64,000 nucleotides of DNA. Source: Phycisphaerae bacterium (GTDB taxonomy: Bacteria; Planctomycetota; Phycisphaerae; UBA1845; JAFGLZ01). Both the position numbers and the translations under genes were made by a program. The stretch lies in contig JAFGLZ010000197.1 in the NCBI GenBank assembly GCA_016927755.1, forward strand, positions 1 to 64,000. The letters are read 5' to 3'. The first letter of the stretch is position 1, and each line of letters starts with the position of its first letter. This document shows positions 36,401 through 43,756 of this stretch, piece after piece. Under the pieces are notes generated by a model. It did no database searches. It had not been told where the DNA came from and worked only from the letters and a program-made list of their open reading frames with translations.

Positions 36401-39400
36401 GCTGATCGTTACTCCCGCGGCGCCACCCGCCGATACCGCCAGTGACACGTTGTGCCCGAAGACGGGATTCCCGAGGCTGTTGGTCAGCGTGACCGTGATC
36501 GTCTCGGTGTCGACGTTGTCGGCAACCGCGCTGCCGTCCGCTGACGCCACGGTCGAAGCGCCGATGTCCGACTGGTTGGCGTTGAAAAGGACGTCCTCGG
36601 TATCCGTGACGGTCACCGCCTCGGTATCGTCGGTGGCCTGAAGCGTGATCGTCTTGGCAACCGAGGACTTCACCGTGAACGTCACCACGCCCGAGGCGTC
36701 CGAGGGCCCCGATGGCGCGCTGATCGTCACGCCAGCCGCGCCCCCGGCCGTGATTGCCAGCGATGCGTTATGACCCGCCACGGGATTGCCCGCCCCGTTC
36801 TTGAGCGTAACCGTGATGAGTTCGGTATCCACGTCGTCGGCAACGGCGCTTCCGTCGGCGGACGTCACCATCGAGGTCCCCGCGTCGGTGACGTTCGCGG
36901 TGAACGTCACGTCCTCCGTGTCCGTGATGACCGTGCTGTCCGTCGTGTCCGTCGCCTGCAGCGTCACGACCTTGGCCGTCGTGGACTTCACCGTGAACGT
37001 CACTGCGCCCGCGGCGTTCGATGGACCCGACGGCGCGCTGATCGTGATCCCCGCCGCCCCGCCCGCTGAGACCGCCAGCGACACGTTATGGCCCGGTACC
37101 GGGTTGCCCAGCGAGTTGATCAGTGTGACCGTGATCGTCTCCGTGTCCGTGTTGTCCGCCACCGCGCTGCCGTCGACAGACGTCACCGAGGACGCGCCCG
37201 CGCTTGTCTGGTTCGCCGTGAAGTTGACCGCCTCGGTGTCCGTGATCGTCACGGCGTCCGTGTCGTCCGTCGCCTGCAACGTCACTACCTTCGAAATCGA
37301 TGATCGAACGGTAAAGGTCACGACGCCCGAGCCGTCCGACGGCCCGGACGGCGCGCTGATCGTCACCCCCGCGGCCCCCCCTGCCGAAACCGCCAGCGAC
37401 ACGTCGTGACCGACGAGCGGGTTGCCCGCCGCGTTCCGCAACGTCACCGTGATCTGCTCGGTGTCCACGTCATCGGCGACCGCGCTGCCGTCGGCCGACG
37501 TGACGGTTGACAGGCCCGCGTTCGTCACGTTCGCGGCGAACGTCACATTCTCCGTATCCGTGATGGTGACGGCATCGGTATCGTCCGTGGCCTGGAATGT
37601 CACCAGCTTGGCGATCGAGGACTTGACCGTGAACGTCACCACGCCTGAGGCGTTCGACGGCCCGGACGGTGCGCTGATCGTCACGCCCGCCGCCCCTCCC
37701 GCCGAAACCGCCAGCGACACGTTGTGGCCCACCATCGAATTCCCGGCGGCGTTCTTCAGCGTTACCGTGATCAGCTCGGTATCCGTGTCGTCAGCGACCG
37801 CGCCCCCGTCGGCCGACGTCACGGTCGACTGCGCGGCGCTCGTCTGATTCGCCGAGAACAGCACGTCCTCGGTGTCCGTGACGACAACGCTGTCCGTCGT
37901 GTCGGTGGCCTGAAGCGTGACGGTCTTGGCGATCGAGGACCGTACGGTAAAGGTGATTTGCCCGGACGCGTTCGTCGCGCCCGAGGCCGGCGCGATCGTC
38001 ACCCCTGCCGCCCCACCGACCGAGACTGCAAGAGACACGTTGTGACTGAAGACTGGGTTGCCCAGGGCGTTGACCAGCGTGACCGTGATCGTTTCGGTAT
38101 CCACGTCATCGGCCACCGCGCTGCCGTCCGCGGACGTCACCGTCGAGGCGCCGATGTCCGTCTGATTCGCCGAAAACAGCACGTCCTCGGTATCCGTGAC
38201 GACGACGCTGTCCGTCGTGTCGGTGGCCTGAAGCGTGACGGTCTTGGCGATCGAGGACCGTACGGTGAAGGTGATTTGCCCGGATGCGTTCGTGGCGCCC
38301 GAGGCCGGCGCGATCGTCACCCCCGCCGCCCCACCCACCGAAACCGCCAGCGACACGTTATGACTGAAGACCGGGTTGCCTAGGCCGTTGATCAGCGTCA
38401 CCGTGATCGTTTCGGTGTCCACGTTGTCGGCCACCGCGCCGCCGTCAACTGACGTTACCGTCGAGGCCCCGACGTCCGTCAGGTTCGCCGTGAACGTAAC
38501 CCCCTCGGTATCCGTCACGATCACGCTGTCCGTCGTATCCGTCGCCCGTAGCGTCACTGCCTTGGCGATCGACGATCGGACCGTGAACGTTACCTGACCG
38601 GACGCGTTCGTCGCGCCCGATGCTGGCGCGATCGTCACCCCCGCTGCTCCGCCCACCGAAACCGCCAGTGACACGTTATGGCCGAAGACTGGGTTGCCCA
38701 GGCCGTTGACCAGTGTCACCGTGATCGTCTCGGTATCCACGTTGTCGGCCACCGCGCTGCCGTCCACCGACGTAACCGTCGAGGCCCCGATGTCCGTCAG
38801 GTTCGCCGTGAAGTTGATGATCTCGGTGTCCGTGATCACCACGCTGTCGGTCGTATCCGTCGCCTGAAATGTCACGTTCTTCGAGATGGACGACCGCACG
38901 GTAAACGTCACCTGCCCCGCCCCGTCGGACGGCCCGGACGGCGCGCTGATCGTCACCCCTGCCGCGCCCCCCGCCGAAACCGCCAGCGAGACCGTGTGCC
39001 CCGACATCGGATTGCTGGCCGCGTTCAGTAACGTAACCGTGATCGTCTCGGTATCCACATCGTCGGCCACCGCGCTCCCGTCGGTCGACGTGACGCTCGA
39101 CGTTCCCGCGCTCGTCACATTCGGCGTGAACGTCACGTCCTCCGTGTCGGTGATCACCACGCTGTCGCTCGTGTCCGTTGCCTGAAACGTCACGACCTTG
39201 TCGATCGACGATTTCACCGTGAACGTCACCACGCCCGCGGCATTCGACGGACCCGACGGCGCGCTGATCGTCACGCCCGCCGCCCCCCCCGCCGAGACCG
39301 CGAGCGAGACGTTGTGCCCCGGCACCGGATTCCCCAGGCCGTTCAGCAGCGTCACGGTGATCAGTTCGGTATCGATGTCGTCGGCGACGGCGGTGCCGTC

Positions 39401-39943
39401 CGCCGACCCAACCGTAGAGTTGCCTACGTCCGTGAGGTTCGCCGTGAAATCCACCGACGCCGTCTGACCGATCTGGACCGCGTTGACCAGGGCGCCGAAG
39501 ACCACTGTCTTGGCGATCGAGGATCTGACCGTGAACGTGATGACGCCGCCCGCGTCGGAAGGCCCCGACGGCGCCCCGACCGTGACCCCCGCTGAACCGC
39601 CGCTGATGATGAATGGGATGATCGTCTCGCCCGGAACCGGCGTGGTGCCGTCGGATTCATAGAGCGTAACCGTGATGAGTTCCGTGTCGATGTCGTCCGC
39701 GACGGCCAAGCCGTCTGCCGCCACCATGGTGCTTTGGGAAGCGTCAACCTGTCCGAACGCCTCTGCGGACGAGAGATGGAAGGCGAGGATCGCTATGCTC
39801 AACGCGCGAACCGCCACCGACCGCGACGACCGCGCGCACGACAACGCGCGCCCCCCTTGGGCGAACCGCGACAAACTTGAGACGATCCGGCACACGGCAA
39901 GACCCCTGCCTGGAAGGCACGAAACGGCGCAGCCTCCCCGCAC
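30425..39943 (-). CDS. Giant 3172-residue surface protein: Big-1 repeats, Ig-like repeats, TSP3 repeats, Cys-containing C-terminal anchor
   Basis: After a signal peptide (hydrophobic ALSIAILAFHL, cleavage near residue 64), residues ~66-1444 are 13 repeats of ~106 residues beginning STVTSxDGxAVADD and containing GAAGVTI, like bacterial Ig-like group 1 (invasin) domains. Two filamin-like units (HELEFTTQP) reach ~1670 and two HHFxxV units ~1910. Seven ~108-residue repeats (IGxQTAGxPF) plus one divergent copy extend to ~2755. Thrombospondin-3 calcium repeats (DTDGDGLSDG) run to ~3125. The tail is CCGAAAP, a hydrophobic helix and RPRKRRG, resembling MYXO-CTERM-like sorting signals. Probably an elongated adhesin or envelope protein. 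GTG 39943 gives an unusually long leader before the hydrophobic core; a start nearer 39860-39800 is possible. The -10 at 40021-40026 lies upstream. Confidence 0.85.
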   Translation of the reverse strand: MRGGCAVSCLPGRGLAVCRIVSSLSRFAQGGRALSCARSSRSVAVRALSIAILAFHLSSAEAFGQVDASQSTMVAADGLAVADDIDTELITVTLYESDGTTPVPGETIIPFIISGGSAGVTVGAPSGPSDAGGVITFTVRSSIAKTVVFGALVNAVQIGQTASVDFTANLTDVGNSTVGSADGTAVADDIDTELITVTLLNGLGNPVPGHNVSLAVSAGGAAGVTISAPSGPSNAAGVVTFTVKSSIDKVVTFQATDTSDSVVITDTEDVTFTPNVTSAGTSSVTSTDGSAVADDVDTETITVTLLNAASNPMSGHTVSLAVSAGGAAGVTISAPSGPSDGAGQVTFTVRSSISKNVTFQATDTTDSVVITDTEIINFTANLTDIGASTVTSVDGSAVADNVDTETITVTLVNGLGNPVFGHNVSLAVSVGGAAGVTIAPASGATNASGQVTFTVRSSIAKAVTLRATDTTDSVIVTDTEGVTFTANLTDVGASTVTSVDGGAVADNVDTETITVTLINGLGNPVFSHNVSLAVSVGGAAGVTIAPASGATNASGQITFTVRSSIAKTVTLQATDTTDSVVVTDTEDVLFSANQTDIGASTVTSADGSAVADDVDTETITVTLVNALGNPVFSHNVSLAVSVGGAAGVTIAPASGATNASGQITFTVRSSIAKTVTLQATDTTDSVVVTDTEDVLFSANQTSAAQSTVTSADGGAVADDTDTELITVTLKNAAGNSMVGHNVSLAVSAGGAAGVTISAPSGPSNASGVVTFTVKSSIAKLVTFQATDDTDAVTITDTENVTFAANVTNAGLSTVTSADGSAVADDVDTEQITVTLRNAAGNPLVGHDVSLAVSAGGAAGVTISAPSGPSDGSGVVTFTVRSSISKVVTLQATDDTDAVTITDTEAVNFTANQTSAGASSVTSVDGSAVADNTDTETITVTLINSLGNPVPGHNVSLAVSAGGAAGITISAPSGPSNAAGAVTFTVKSTTAKVVTLQATDTTDSTVITDTEDVTFTANVTDAGTSMVTSADGSAVADDVDTELITVTLKNGAGNPVAGHNASLAITAGGAAGVTISAPSGPSDASGVVTFTVKSSVAKTITLQATDDTEAVTVTDTEDVLFNANQSDIGASTVASADGSAVADNVDTETITVTLTNSLGNPVFGHNVSLAVSAGGAAGVTISAPSGPSDAGGQVTFTVRSSIAKVVTFQATDTTDSTVITDTEDVTFTANLTDVGASTVTSVDGGAVADDIDTEQITVTLINGLGNPVFGHNVSLAVSAGGAAGITISAPSGPSDAAGVVTFTVKSSVAKVVTFQATDTTDSVVVTDTEDVTFSANLTDIGASTVTSVDGTAVADGTETETITVTLINSLGNPVFGHNVSLAISAGGAAGVTIGPPSGASDAAGQVTFTVSSTIAKGVTFQATDTTDSVTVTDTEVVTFVHGPAHELEFTTQPVNTTAGVALVPVVRVKDATGNTVTTGSYDIELILLNGNPADLLGPKTKTTVSGVATWTAPDDLNIEVAQDGYQLRATANDPGFTGSDTLDSVVFNITPEAIAHHLEFTTEPADTTAGDDLVPAVEIKDQYGNTIPSINRNITLSIQTDPPSPPPTTLNGTKTLLTSNGKATWSGATGLNIQTAADGFQLRATADGAAFSGSSTVNSAPFNITAANLHHFELVVGPPDTVQVDNDIEVTIVARDIYSNAVKGWTTLQDIEMTSTTSGDGTTLDWSSAVPGFADNGLTATIPTGTVFDAATGEVKVNVKDRIAETITVTATDVVTPATGSSGDLTYTPAPLHHFDVVPSLATQVVDQPVELTITARDTHGNAIPNWDIQDVITISAGTAGDDDSFDFSSAVPGFSDLGISATIPDTADFDASGELKVTIKNRIAETTLMTVSDGVVTDGTTNVNWVSATSLLLKIDPIAPAPTAGNPFSVVIKVTDQFGNPSNVTQNTNVELRRGVGTGTLSGTLTGTIPIGTDTVTINNVQYDKAENNVVLIVDRTSGDFLVSGSSDPFAVTGGAAAALVVQTIGNQTAGIPFDVVVDVIDGSGNPAVVSGDTDVHLSLFNGTGVLAGTVDGTINSGLGTLTINGVIHTTAETGVVIRAARTSGDALTLDDSNPFVVAPGAPTKLGIETIAPPTAGIAFSVTVNVLDDYDNLAGVTGPTDVVLSRETGTGNLTGALTQTLSTGSKTKTFSVTYDTAEAGVSLRAAVSAGPALTPIVSNVFNVNSSPPVRLDLVAIGPQVAGVPFTVTVRSLDSASNLANVSADTDIQLSLNTGSGNLGGTLTGTIAAGNNTVDIVGVTYDKAQGGVSITATRTSGDGLAATTSNVFAVSGGMAVSLVVQPIGDQAAGTPFDVTVIAVDTWGNATTVTADTDIELSLVSGTGPLGGTLTGTILNGSGSVTIVGVAYNKAESGVVVRGTRTSGDALAPGDSAPFDVSSGPGTKLAIEPIADQSAGVAFPVVVNVLDDYDNLAPVTADTPIQIALANGSGSLGGLLTRTLSVGSRSATFSLTYDTAETGVRLSAERTGGDVLTGALSNAFSVGAGMPARLEIKPIGDQTAGVPFSVTVRSIDSTGNGANVLSDTVVVLSRSAGSGELGGTVSGTISVGTGQVVITGVTYDKAEAGVSVEAKRTSGDALATANSNGFNVTAGAGGALRFVKQPGNTEITSPLEVSVEIIDSNGNRASATDVVSLALVNATGCGGTLTGTASAQAVAGLAAFGTDEDLRVTLVCSGYRLRASAPGLGTVESEPFDVFAEVSEHDTDGDGLSDGKEDVNGNGVVDAGESDPHRWDTDGDGLSDGEEVAGFTVTRYPVGASSGVFQREYVVRVASDPTKQDTDGDGISDWDEVNTWARSAWLDEDTNGNGELDDGEDTNGNGILDFVSLVTESIGLAANPERGNPEVSKPVPGVRTDPTRADTDEDGLDDQEDPAPQINPARWGFDANGDGRFDQADVAALREAYLRSGGAPSDFPDNVIEFQRLMLNFDQDNDGFLEAPDDNGDGVPDFTRYNEVTLEQAFGIDFSNDGTLADGFDVGGVGLGESGPFDPRSESAHFGEATFGSFRVMQRQDGITVGNGWLDLVDLPLDRLMPTDNCPGVFNPDQLDFDADGLGDTCDADRDNDGVPNEIDPVDQNPNKVGGACCGAAAPLGAIALWISLAGLCRPRKRRGPIGGIR
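35611..39745 (-). repeat. Thirteen ~318-bp tandem repeats in the giant gene
   Basis: Each ~318-bp unit encodes one Big-1-like domain. Adjacent copies near 37860-38030 and 38176-38350 differ by only a few scattered bases, mostly silent, while other copies are more diverged. This indicates recent duplication or gene conversion in the centre of the array. There are no unique spacers, so it is not a CRISPR. Confidence 0.85.
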
Positions 39944-40020
39944 TCCCTGCCTTTGGCCTGCATGCTCTTGCCCCTCGTTCGCTGGCGTGGGTCTGACGCA
40001 GCCCGGAGAGCTATGCGAAT

Positions 40021-40026
40021 ATTATA
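40021..40026 (-). promoter_or_regulatory. -10 element upstream of the giant surface-protein gene
   Basis: A perfect TATAAT on the minus strand in an AT-rich island (about 40015-40060) inside GC-rich DNA, 78 bases before the GTG at 39943. The -35 is weak. The same palindromic stretch gives TATAAT on the plus strand at 40023-40028. Confidence 0.5.
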
Positions 40027-40158
40027 ATCTAAATTGCTTTAATTTCAGATACTTACCGAAAAGATCGCTCACTCTCACCGCATGTATCGGCCGACGGGAT
40101 CACCGACTGAAGGTATTGCTGATCAAGACGTACGGACGTGTCGGCAACCCGGGACGGG

Positions 40159-40332
40159 TTAGCTTGTTGCCTGATAGAGCACGAGCAGGATCTGTCCAAG
40201 GACATTCGCTGTGATGCGGGCGACCTCCGTCCGCAAGAAGACGAGATACTCCGTGCCGCCGGCGCAGCCGCTCAGCGGCACCAGGAGTGCCGCGAGTGCG
40301 ATCCCGATGACGGATTGGCTGGCCCTACGCAT
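40159..40332 (-). CDS. Very small lipoprotein (57 residues)
   Basis: An ATG at 40332 opens a 57-residue frame ending in TAA at 40159-40161. Residues 1-23 are a lipoprotein signal: two Arg, a hydrophobic core (VIGIALAALLVPL) and the lipobox LSGC. The mature peptide is only ~35 residues (AGGTEYLVFLRTEVARI onward) and ends in a short amphipathic or hydrophobic segment (NVLGQILLVLYQATS). It lies 24 bases downstream of a second small lipoprotein gene, so the two probably form an operon. Function unknown; similar short Cys-lipobox proteins are, to my recollection, frequent in planctomycetes. Confidence 0.7.
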   Translation of the reverse strand: MRRASQSVIGIALAALLVPLSGCAGGTEYLVFLRTEVARITANVLGQILLVLYQATS

Positions 40333-40356
40333 GCCCCGAGACCCTCTGAGAACCCG

Positions 40357-40560
40357 CTACGTGGTCAGGAGTATCAACGCCTTGTCCAGGAAGAAGAAGA
40401 CATTATCCGAGAAGAACCGGATCGCCTGCGGCACGACGAACCTGTCCAGAATGAAGTCGCGAGTTGCAGGATCGCTCAGGTCGCAGGAGGCCGTCTGCAT
40501 CATGACCCAGGCGAGGCTCCCCTTCGTCACCCAGCCGAGAACTCGACTTGTCGGCGCCAT
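40357..40560 (-). CDS. Small lipoprotein (67 residues)
   Basis: A 67-residue frame whose ATG is preceded by a strong GGAGGAG ribosome site at 6 bases. The N-terminal stretch (GWVTKGSLAWVMMQTASC) reads as a lipoprotein signal with lipobox TASC near residue 26. The mature part (DLSDPATRDFILDRF onward) ends in an aromatic, hydrophobic segment (FFSDNVFFFLDKALILL). Architecture matches the 57-residue neighbour downstream: lipid anchor, short acidic or polar linker, hydrophobic end. Function unknown. Confidence 0.7.
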   Translation of the reverse strand: MAPTSRVLGWVTKGSLAWVMMQTASCDLSDPATRDFILDRFVVPQAIRFFSDNVFFFLDKALILLTT

Positions 40561-40861
40561 TGGCCTCTCCTCCGAAGGGCTACCCGCCCGAGCCCCTATG
40601 CCGGCGCGATCCCTAGACTATCGGACCCACGTGCCTATCGCTCGACTTCTGAATCCGTTTGAGAGAGGGGCGAGCCCTGCGATCGGCGGGAGAAGACTCG
40701 ACCGACTTCTCCCCCAACGGGTCCGCAGCCGTCCGTGGCATGCTTGTCTCTCGAATCGCCCGTCAGTGCTCCTCAGGCAGGCCAGATTATCAGACCTTCG
40801 ACGGGGTCAGTCAAGCCAAGCATTTCGGCGGGCTGGGCTTCGGAAGAGCCGCTTCGCTGAC
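40561..40861. other. 301-base gap, no gene seen
   Basis: This stretch lies between two minus-strand genes and probably holds the end of the phosphate acyltransferase transcript and the promoter of the small lipoprotein pair. I see no consensus promoter, no clear terminator and no coding frame with protein-like composition. Confidence 0.4.
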
Positions 40862-41809
40862 TCATTCGCCTTCTCGGCCGGCGGTCTCCGCCGCGGATTG
40901 GCTGAGTAGTGAACCTAACGCGATGCTGTAGAGCTTCGTTTCGGCCGAGTCGGCACGACTGGTCACGACGACCGGGCCCTCGGCCCCCACGACGATGCTC
41001 GCCAGTTCACGTCCGGCGATGTATCGGATCGTTTTGTAGACCGCGTTGCCCGTCTCGATCTCCGGCACGACGATGATGTCCGCCTGACCCGCGACCGGGC
41101 TGCCCCGTCCCTTGACCTCGGCGGTGTGTCCGTCGAGGGCGTTGTCCATCGCCAACGGCCCGTCCACGATGCACCGACCGAACCGGCCCGCTTCGCCCAG
41201 GCGGCGGAGCAGTTCCGCGTCTAGCGTGGCCGGCATCGTCGGCAGTTCCACGGTCTCCACGGCGGCGATGACCGCCACCTTCGGCTCCTCGATTCCCAGC
41301 GCGCGCGCCAGCTCCAAGGCGTTCTCGATAATGTTGATCTTGCGGCTGAAGCGCGGACGGATGTTGATCCCACAGTCCGTCAACATCATGAGCCGCGTCC
41401 GGTCCGGCGACTCGAACACGGCGACGTGGCTCATGGCGCGACCCCGCCGCATGCCGAACTCCTGGTTCAGCACGGCTCGCAGGAAGTCTTTCGTGCGAAC
41501 CAGCCCCTTCATCACCAGGTCCGCTTCGCCTTCGTGCACGAGCTTGACGGCCAGCGTCGACGCCACGACCGGATCCGGGGCCTCGATCAGCTCGATGCCG
41601 CCCAGACCAATCCCGGCCGACTCGGCGATCTCGCGAATCCGGTCACTCTGCCCGACCAGGATCGGTCGCGCTAGACGCTCGCGCATGGCGTGCGTGGCCG
41701 CGGCAAGGACGGCGTCCTCCGCGGCGGCGGCTACGGCCATTCTCGGCGGCGGGTCATGACGAGCCCGGTCCACCAGTTGGCCAAGTGTGCGGGGGGGTTC
41801 GGGCCTCAA
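40862..41809 (-). CDS. Phosphate acyltransferase (phosphate butyryl/acetyltransferase family)
   Basis: A protein of about 315 residues of the PTA/PTB family, which exchanges the CoA of an acyl-CoA for phosphate. Features are VAAAAEDAVLAAATHA near residue 25, DLVMKGLVRTKDFLRAVL, LTDCGINIRPRF, GKGRSP-like segment VKGRGSPVAGQADIIVVPEIETGN and VVGAEGPVVVTSRADS at the end. It is most like phosphate butyryltransferase, though acetyl or propionyl specificity cannot be excluded. The frame is open to 41959, but the upstream part lies in ilvN; TTG 41809, with GAGG upstream, gives a normal family length and an overlap of 56 bases with ilvN. Confidence 0.85.
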   Translation of the reverse strand: MRPEPPRTLGQLVDRARHDPPPRMAVAAAAEDAVLAAATHAMRERLARPILVGQSDRIREIAESAGIGLGGIELIEAPDPVVASTLAVKLVHEGEADLVMKGLVRTKDFLRAVLNQEFGMRRGRAMSHVAVFESPDRTRLMMLTDCGINIRPRFSRKINIIENALELARALGIEEPKVAVIAAVETVELPTMPATLDAELLRRLGEAGRFGRCIVDGPLAMDNALDGHTAEVKGRGSPVAGQADIIVVPEIETGNAVYKTIRYIAGRELASIVVGAEGPVVVTSRADSAETKLYSIALGSLLSQSAAETAGREGE

Positions 41810-42305
41810 TCTCGATTTCCTCTGCGACGTTGTCTCTGGCCGATACCGCGATCTGTCCGCTGCGAGCCATCGAGACGATCCCGAACGGGACGACCATCCG
41901 CAGCATGCCGTCGATGGCCCGGTGTTCGGCCGCCAGCTCCAACGTGATCGTCTTGTCACTCAATCCGACCACTCGGGCCTGGAACAGCTCCGAGACCTGC
42001 ATGATCCGAGCGATTGTCCCCGGTCGCACGCGGACCTTGATCAGCAGCAGCTCGCGGGCGAAGAACTCCTCGCTGGCCAGATCCTCCAGCTCGAGCACCA
42101 CCTCGAGGCCCTCGCACTGCCGCTCGGCCTCAGCCACTGTCCGGTCGTCGCCCGTCACGACAATGGTCGCTCGACTCACGTTCGTGTCTTCCGTCTCGCC
42201 CACCGCGAGGCTCTCGATACTGATCCCCTTGCTGGCAAAGGCCTCGCTCACCTTGGCCAGGACGCCCGGCTGATTCTTGACTAAACAGGATAGCGTATGT
42301 TTCAT
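41754..42305 (-). CDS. ilvN: Acetolactate synthase small (regulatory) subunit
   Basis: A 183-residue protein with an N-terminal ACT domain (HTLSCLVKNQPGVLAKVSEAF, GISIESLAVGETED) and the conserved C-terminal ALS_ss domain (ELLLIKVRV, ARVVGLSDKTITLELA, GIVSMARSGQIAV). It binds and stabilises the catalytic subunit IlvB and confers valine feedback inhibition in branched-chain amino-acid synthesis. ATG 42305 follows GAGGG. The catalytic subunit is not adjacent, which is unusual since ilvB and ilvN normally form an operon. The C-terminus overlaps the start of the acyltransferase gene. Confidence 0.93.
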   Translation of the reverse strand: MKHTLSCLVKNQPGVLAKVSEAFASKGISIESLAVGETEDTNVSRATIVVTGDDRTVAEAERQCEGLEVVLELEDLASEEFFARELLLIKVRVRPGTIARIMQVSELFQARVVGLSDKTITLELAAEHRAIDGMLRMVVPFGIVSMARSGQIAVSARDNVAEEIEIEARTPPHTWPTGGPGSS

Positions 42306-42377
42306 GACCAAGGCCCTCGCGCTGGTGCCGAGAACACTCTAACGGTGCGACACGCGTGACATCAAGCGCCGCTTCGA

Positions 42378-42406
42378 TTGCGGTCGCCAACCACGCTGTG
42401 TAGACT
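42378..42406 (+). promoter_or_regulatory. Weak putative promoter of the TIM-barrel gene
   Basis: TTGCGG (42378-42383), 17 bases, TAGACT (42401-42406), about 30 bases before ATG 42436. Confidence 0.35.
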
Positions 42407-42435
42407 CTCCCGAACCAACCCGACGGAGAGGCATC

Positions 42436-43620
42436 ATGTTTACCGCCTACATGTGGGTCTATCCCTGGGACCTCGTTGACGAGGGCATCGAGGAGGCGCT
42501 CGACCGCATACAGGAGATGGGCGCTAGCGGGATCTGTCTGGCGACCGTCTATCACAGTATCGAGCACCTCAGAATGCACGAAGCCCTCGCCGGAAGACCC
42601 AGGACCTATCGCCACTCTGGCGCCGCATACTTCCAGCCCGACGCCGCCAAGTACGCCGGCACGCGCATCCATCCGATCGTCGCGGAGTGGCCCGAGTCGG
42701 GCAACCCTCTGGCCGACATAGCCGAGGCCTGCGCGGCCAGGGGCATTGGCCTGCGGAGCTGGACCGTGTGCTGCCACAACTCCGAGATGGTCCGGCGCCG
42801 ACCCGAAACCGCCGTCAGAACCATCTTCGGCGACATCAATCCTACTTGGATGTGCCCCCTGAATCCCGATGTCGGAGAGTACCTCCGCGCCCTTGTGGAG
42901 GACCTGTCGAGCAATTACCCCTTCGAGGCCGTCGAGCTCGAGTCCCCTGCCTTCAACGCGGCCCGCCACTATCACACGCACGCCAAGATGGGGTTGGAGC
43001 CGGGACCCCTCGAGCGGTTTCTGTTGAGCCTCTGCTTCTGCGAGTCCTGCCGTCAGAGGGCGCGGGACGCGGACGTCGACATCGATCAGGTCGTTGGCGT
43101 GGTGCAGGGCCAGCTCGAAACGTGGTTCGCCGAGGCCCGCCCGAGCGACGTACCCATAGACGCCCTGCTCGACCGCAAGCCCTCGGTTCGTCGATTCGTC
43201 CAGTGGCGGACGCACTGCGTCAGTGAGGTCATCCGCGGGATGAAATCCACCTGCCGATGCGAATTGATCCTCTACGCCGAATCGGACGTGGCCGGCTCGG
43301 GGCTGGATCTGGCCGAGGTGTCCGGTGACATTAGCGGCGCGGTCGGCACGTGTTACAGCAAGACGGGTCCCGTGGGCACCGAGTCTATCGAGCGGACCGC
43401 CAGGTGGCTTGGGCAGGCGCTCGGGGGACTGGACCGGGCCAGCATCGGATTAATGACCTACCCCCCCGCGGCGCCGGATGGTCCGAGCCTCGCCCGACAG
43501 GTGCATCGAGTCGCGGACCTGGGCGCGGGAACGGTTCATCTGTATCATTATGGTATCATGCCTGATGTGTGCCTGACGTGGACCAGGCAGGCCCTGCGAA
43601 AGCCCCGGCGCGAGAGCTAG
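42436..43620 (+). CDS. Glycoside hydrolase-like TIM-barrel protein of unknown substrate
   Basis: A 394-residue protein resembling uncharacterised (beta/alpha)8 glycosidase-like proteins of planctomycetes. The N-terminus YMWVYPWDLVDEGIEEALDRI leads into barrel strands (GASGICLATVYHS, GIGLRSWTVCCHNS, AVELESPAFNA, ELILYAESDVA). A CFCESC motif near residue 200, where Cys residues are spaced as in family members with a structural metal or disulphide, is conserved in related proteins I recall. No signal peptide. GGAGAGG precedes the ATG. Stop at 43620 is followed by the Tat gene pair after ~137 bases. Confidence 0.65.
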   Translation: MFTAYMWVYPWDLVDEGIEEALDRIQEMGASGICLATVYHSIEHLRMHEALAGRPRTYRHSGAAYFQPDAAKYAGTRIHPIVAEWPESGNPLADIAEACAARGIGLRSWTVCCHNSEMVRRRPETAVRTIFGDINPTWMCPLNPDVGEYLRALVEDLSSNYPFEAVELESPAFNAARHYHTHAKMGLEPGPLERFLLSLCFCESCRQRARDADVDIDQVVGVVQGQLETWFAEARPSDVPIDALLDRKPSVRRFVQWRTHCVSEVIRGMKSTCRCELILYAESDVAGSGLDLAEVSGDISGAVGTCYSKTGPVGTESIERTARWLGQALGGLDRASIGLMTYPPAAPDGPSLARQVHRVADLGAGTVHLYHYGIMPDVCLTWTRQALRKPRRES

Positions 43621-43687
43621 TGAATGCGCCGTTGGGTAGAAACCGAGAATGAGCACCCATCGACGTCGTCGCCGAAATCCGGGTGGC

Positions 43688-43718
43688 TTGACTCGGCGCG
43701 GGCGGTTGCAGGTATAAT
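43688..43718 (+). promoter_or_regulatory. Putative promoter of the tat gene pair
   Basis: TTGACT (43688-43693) and a perfect TATAAT (43713-43718) separated by 19 bases, slightly longer than ideal, ~39 bases before the TTG start. Confidence 0.5.
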
Positions 43719-43756
43719 AGTCGTATTGGTGGGCGCATGCGCCCAGGGAGGCACCT

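Noticed and set aside
35611-39745. CRISPR-like array
   Set aside because: Units are 318 bp, coding and contiguous, without spacers.
40159-40560. Toxin-antitoxin pair
   Set aside because: Both small proteins carry lipoboxes and hydrophobic ends; neither resembles a known toxin or DNA-binding antitoxin.
41810-41959. Longer N-terminus for the phosphate acyltransferase
   Set aside because: The segment lies in the ilvN coding sequence and is Trp/Arg/Ser-rich, unlike family N-termini.
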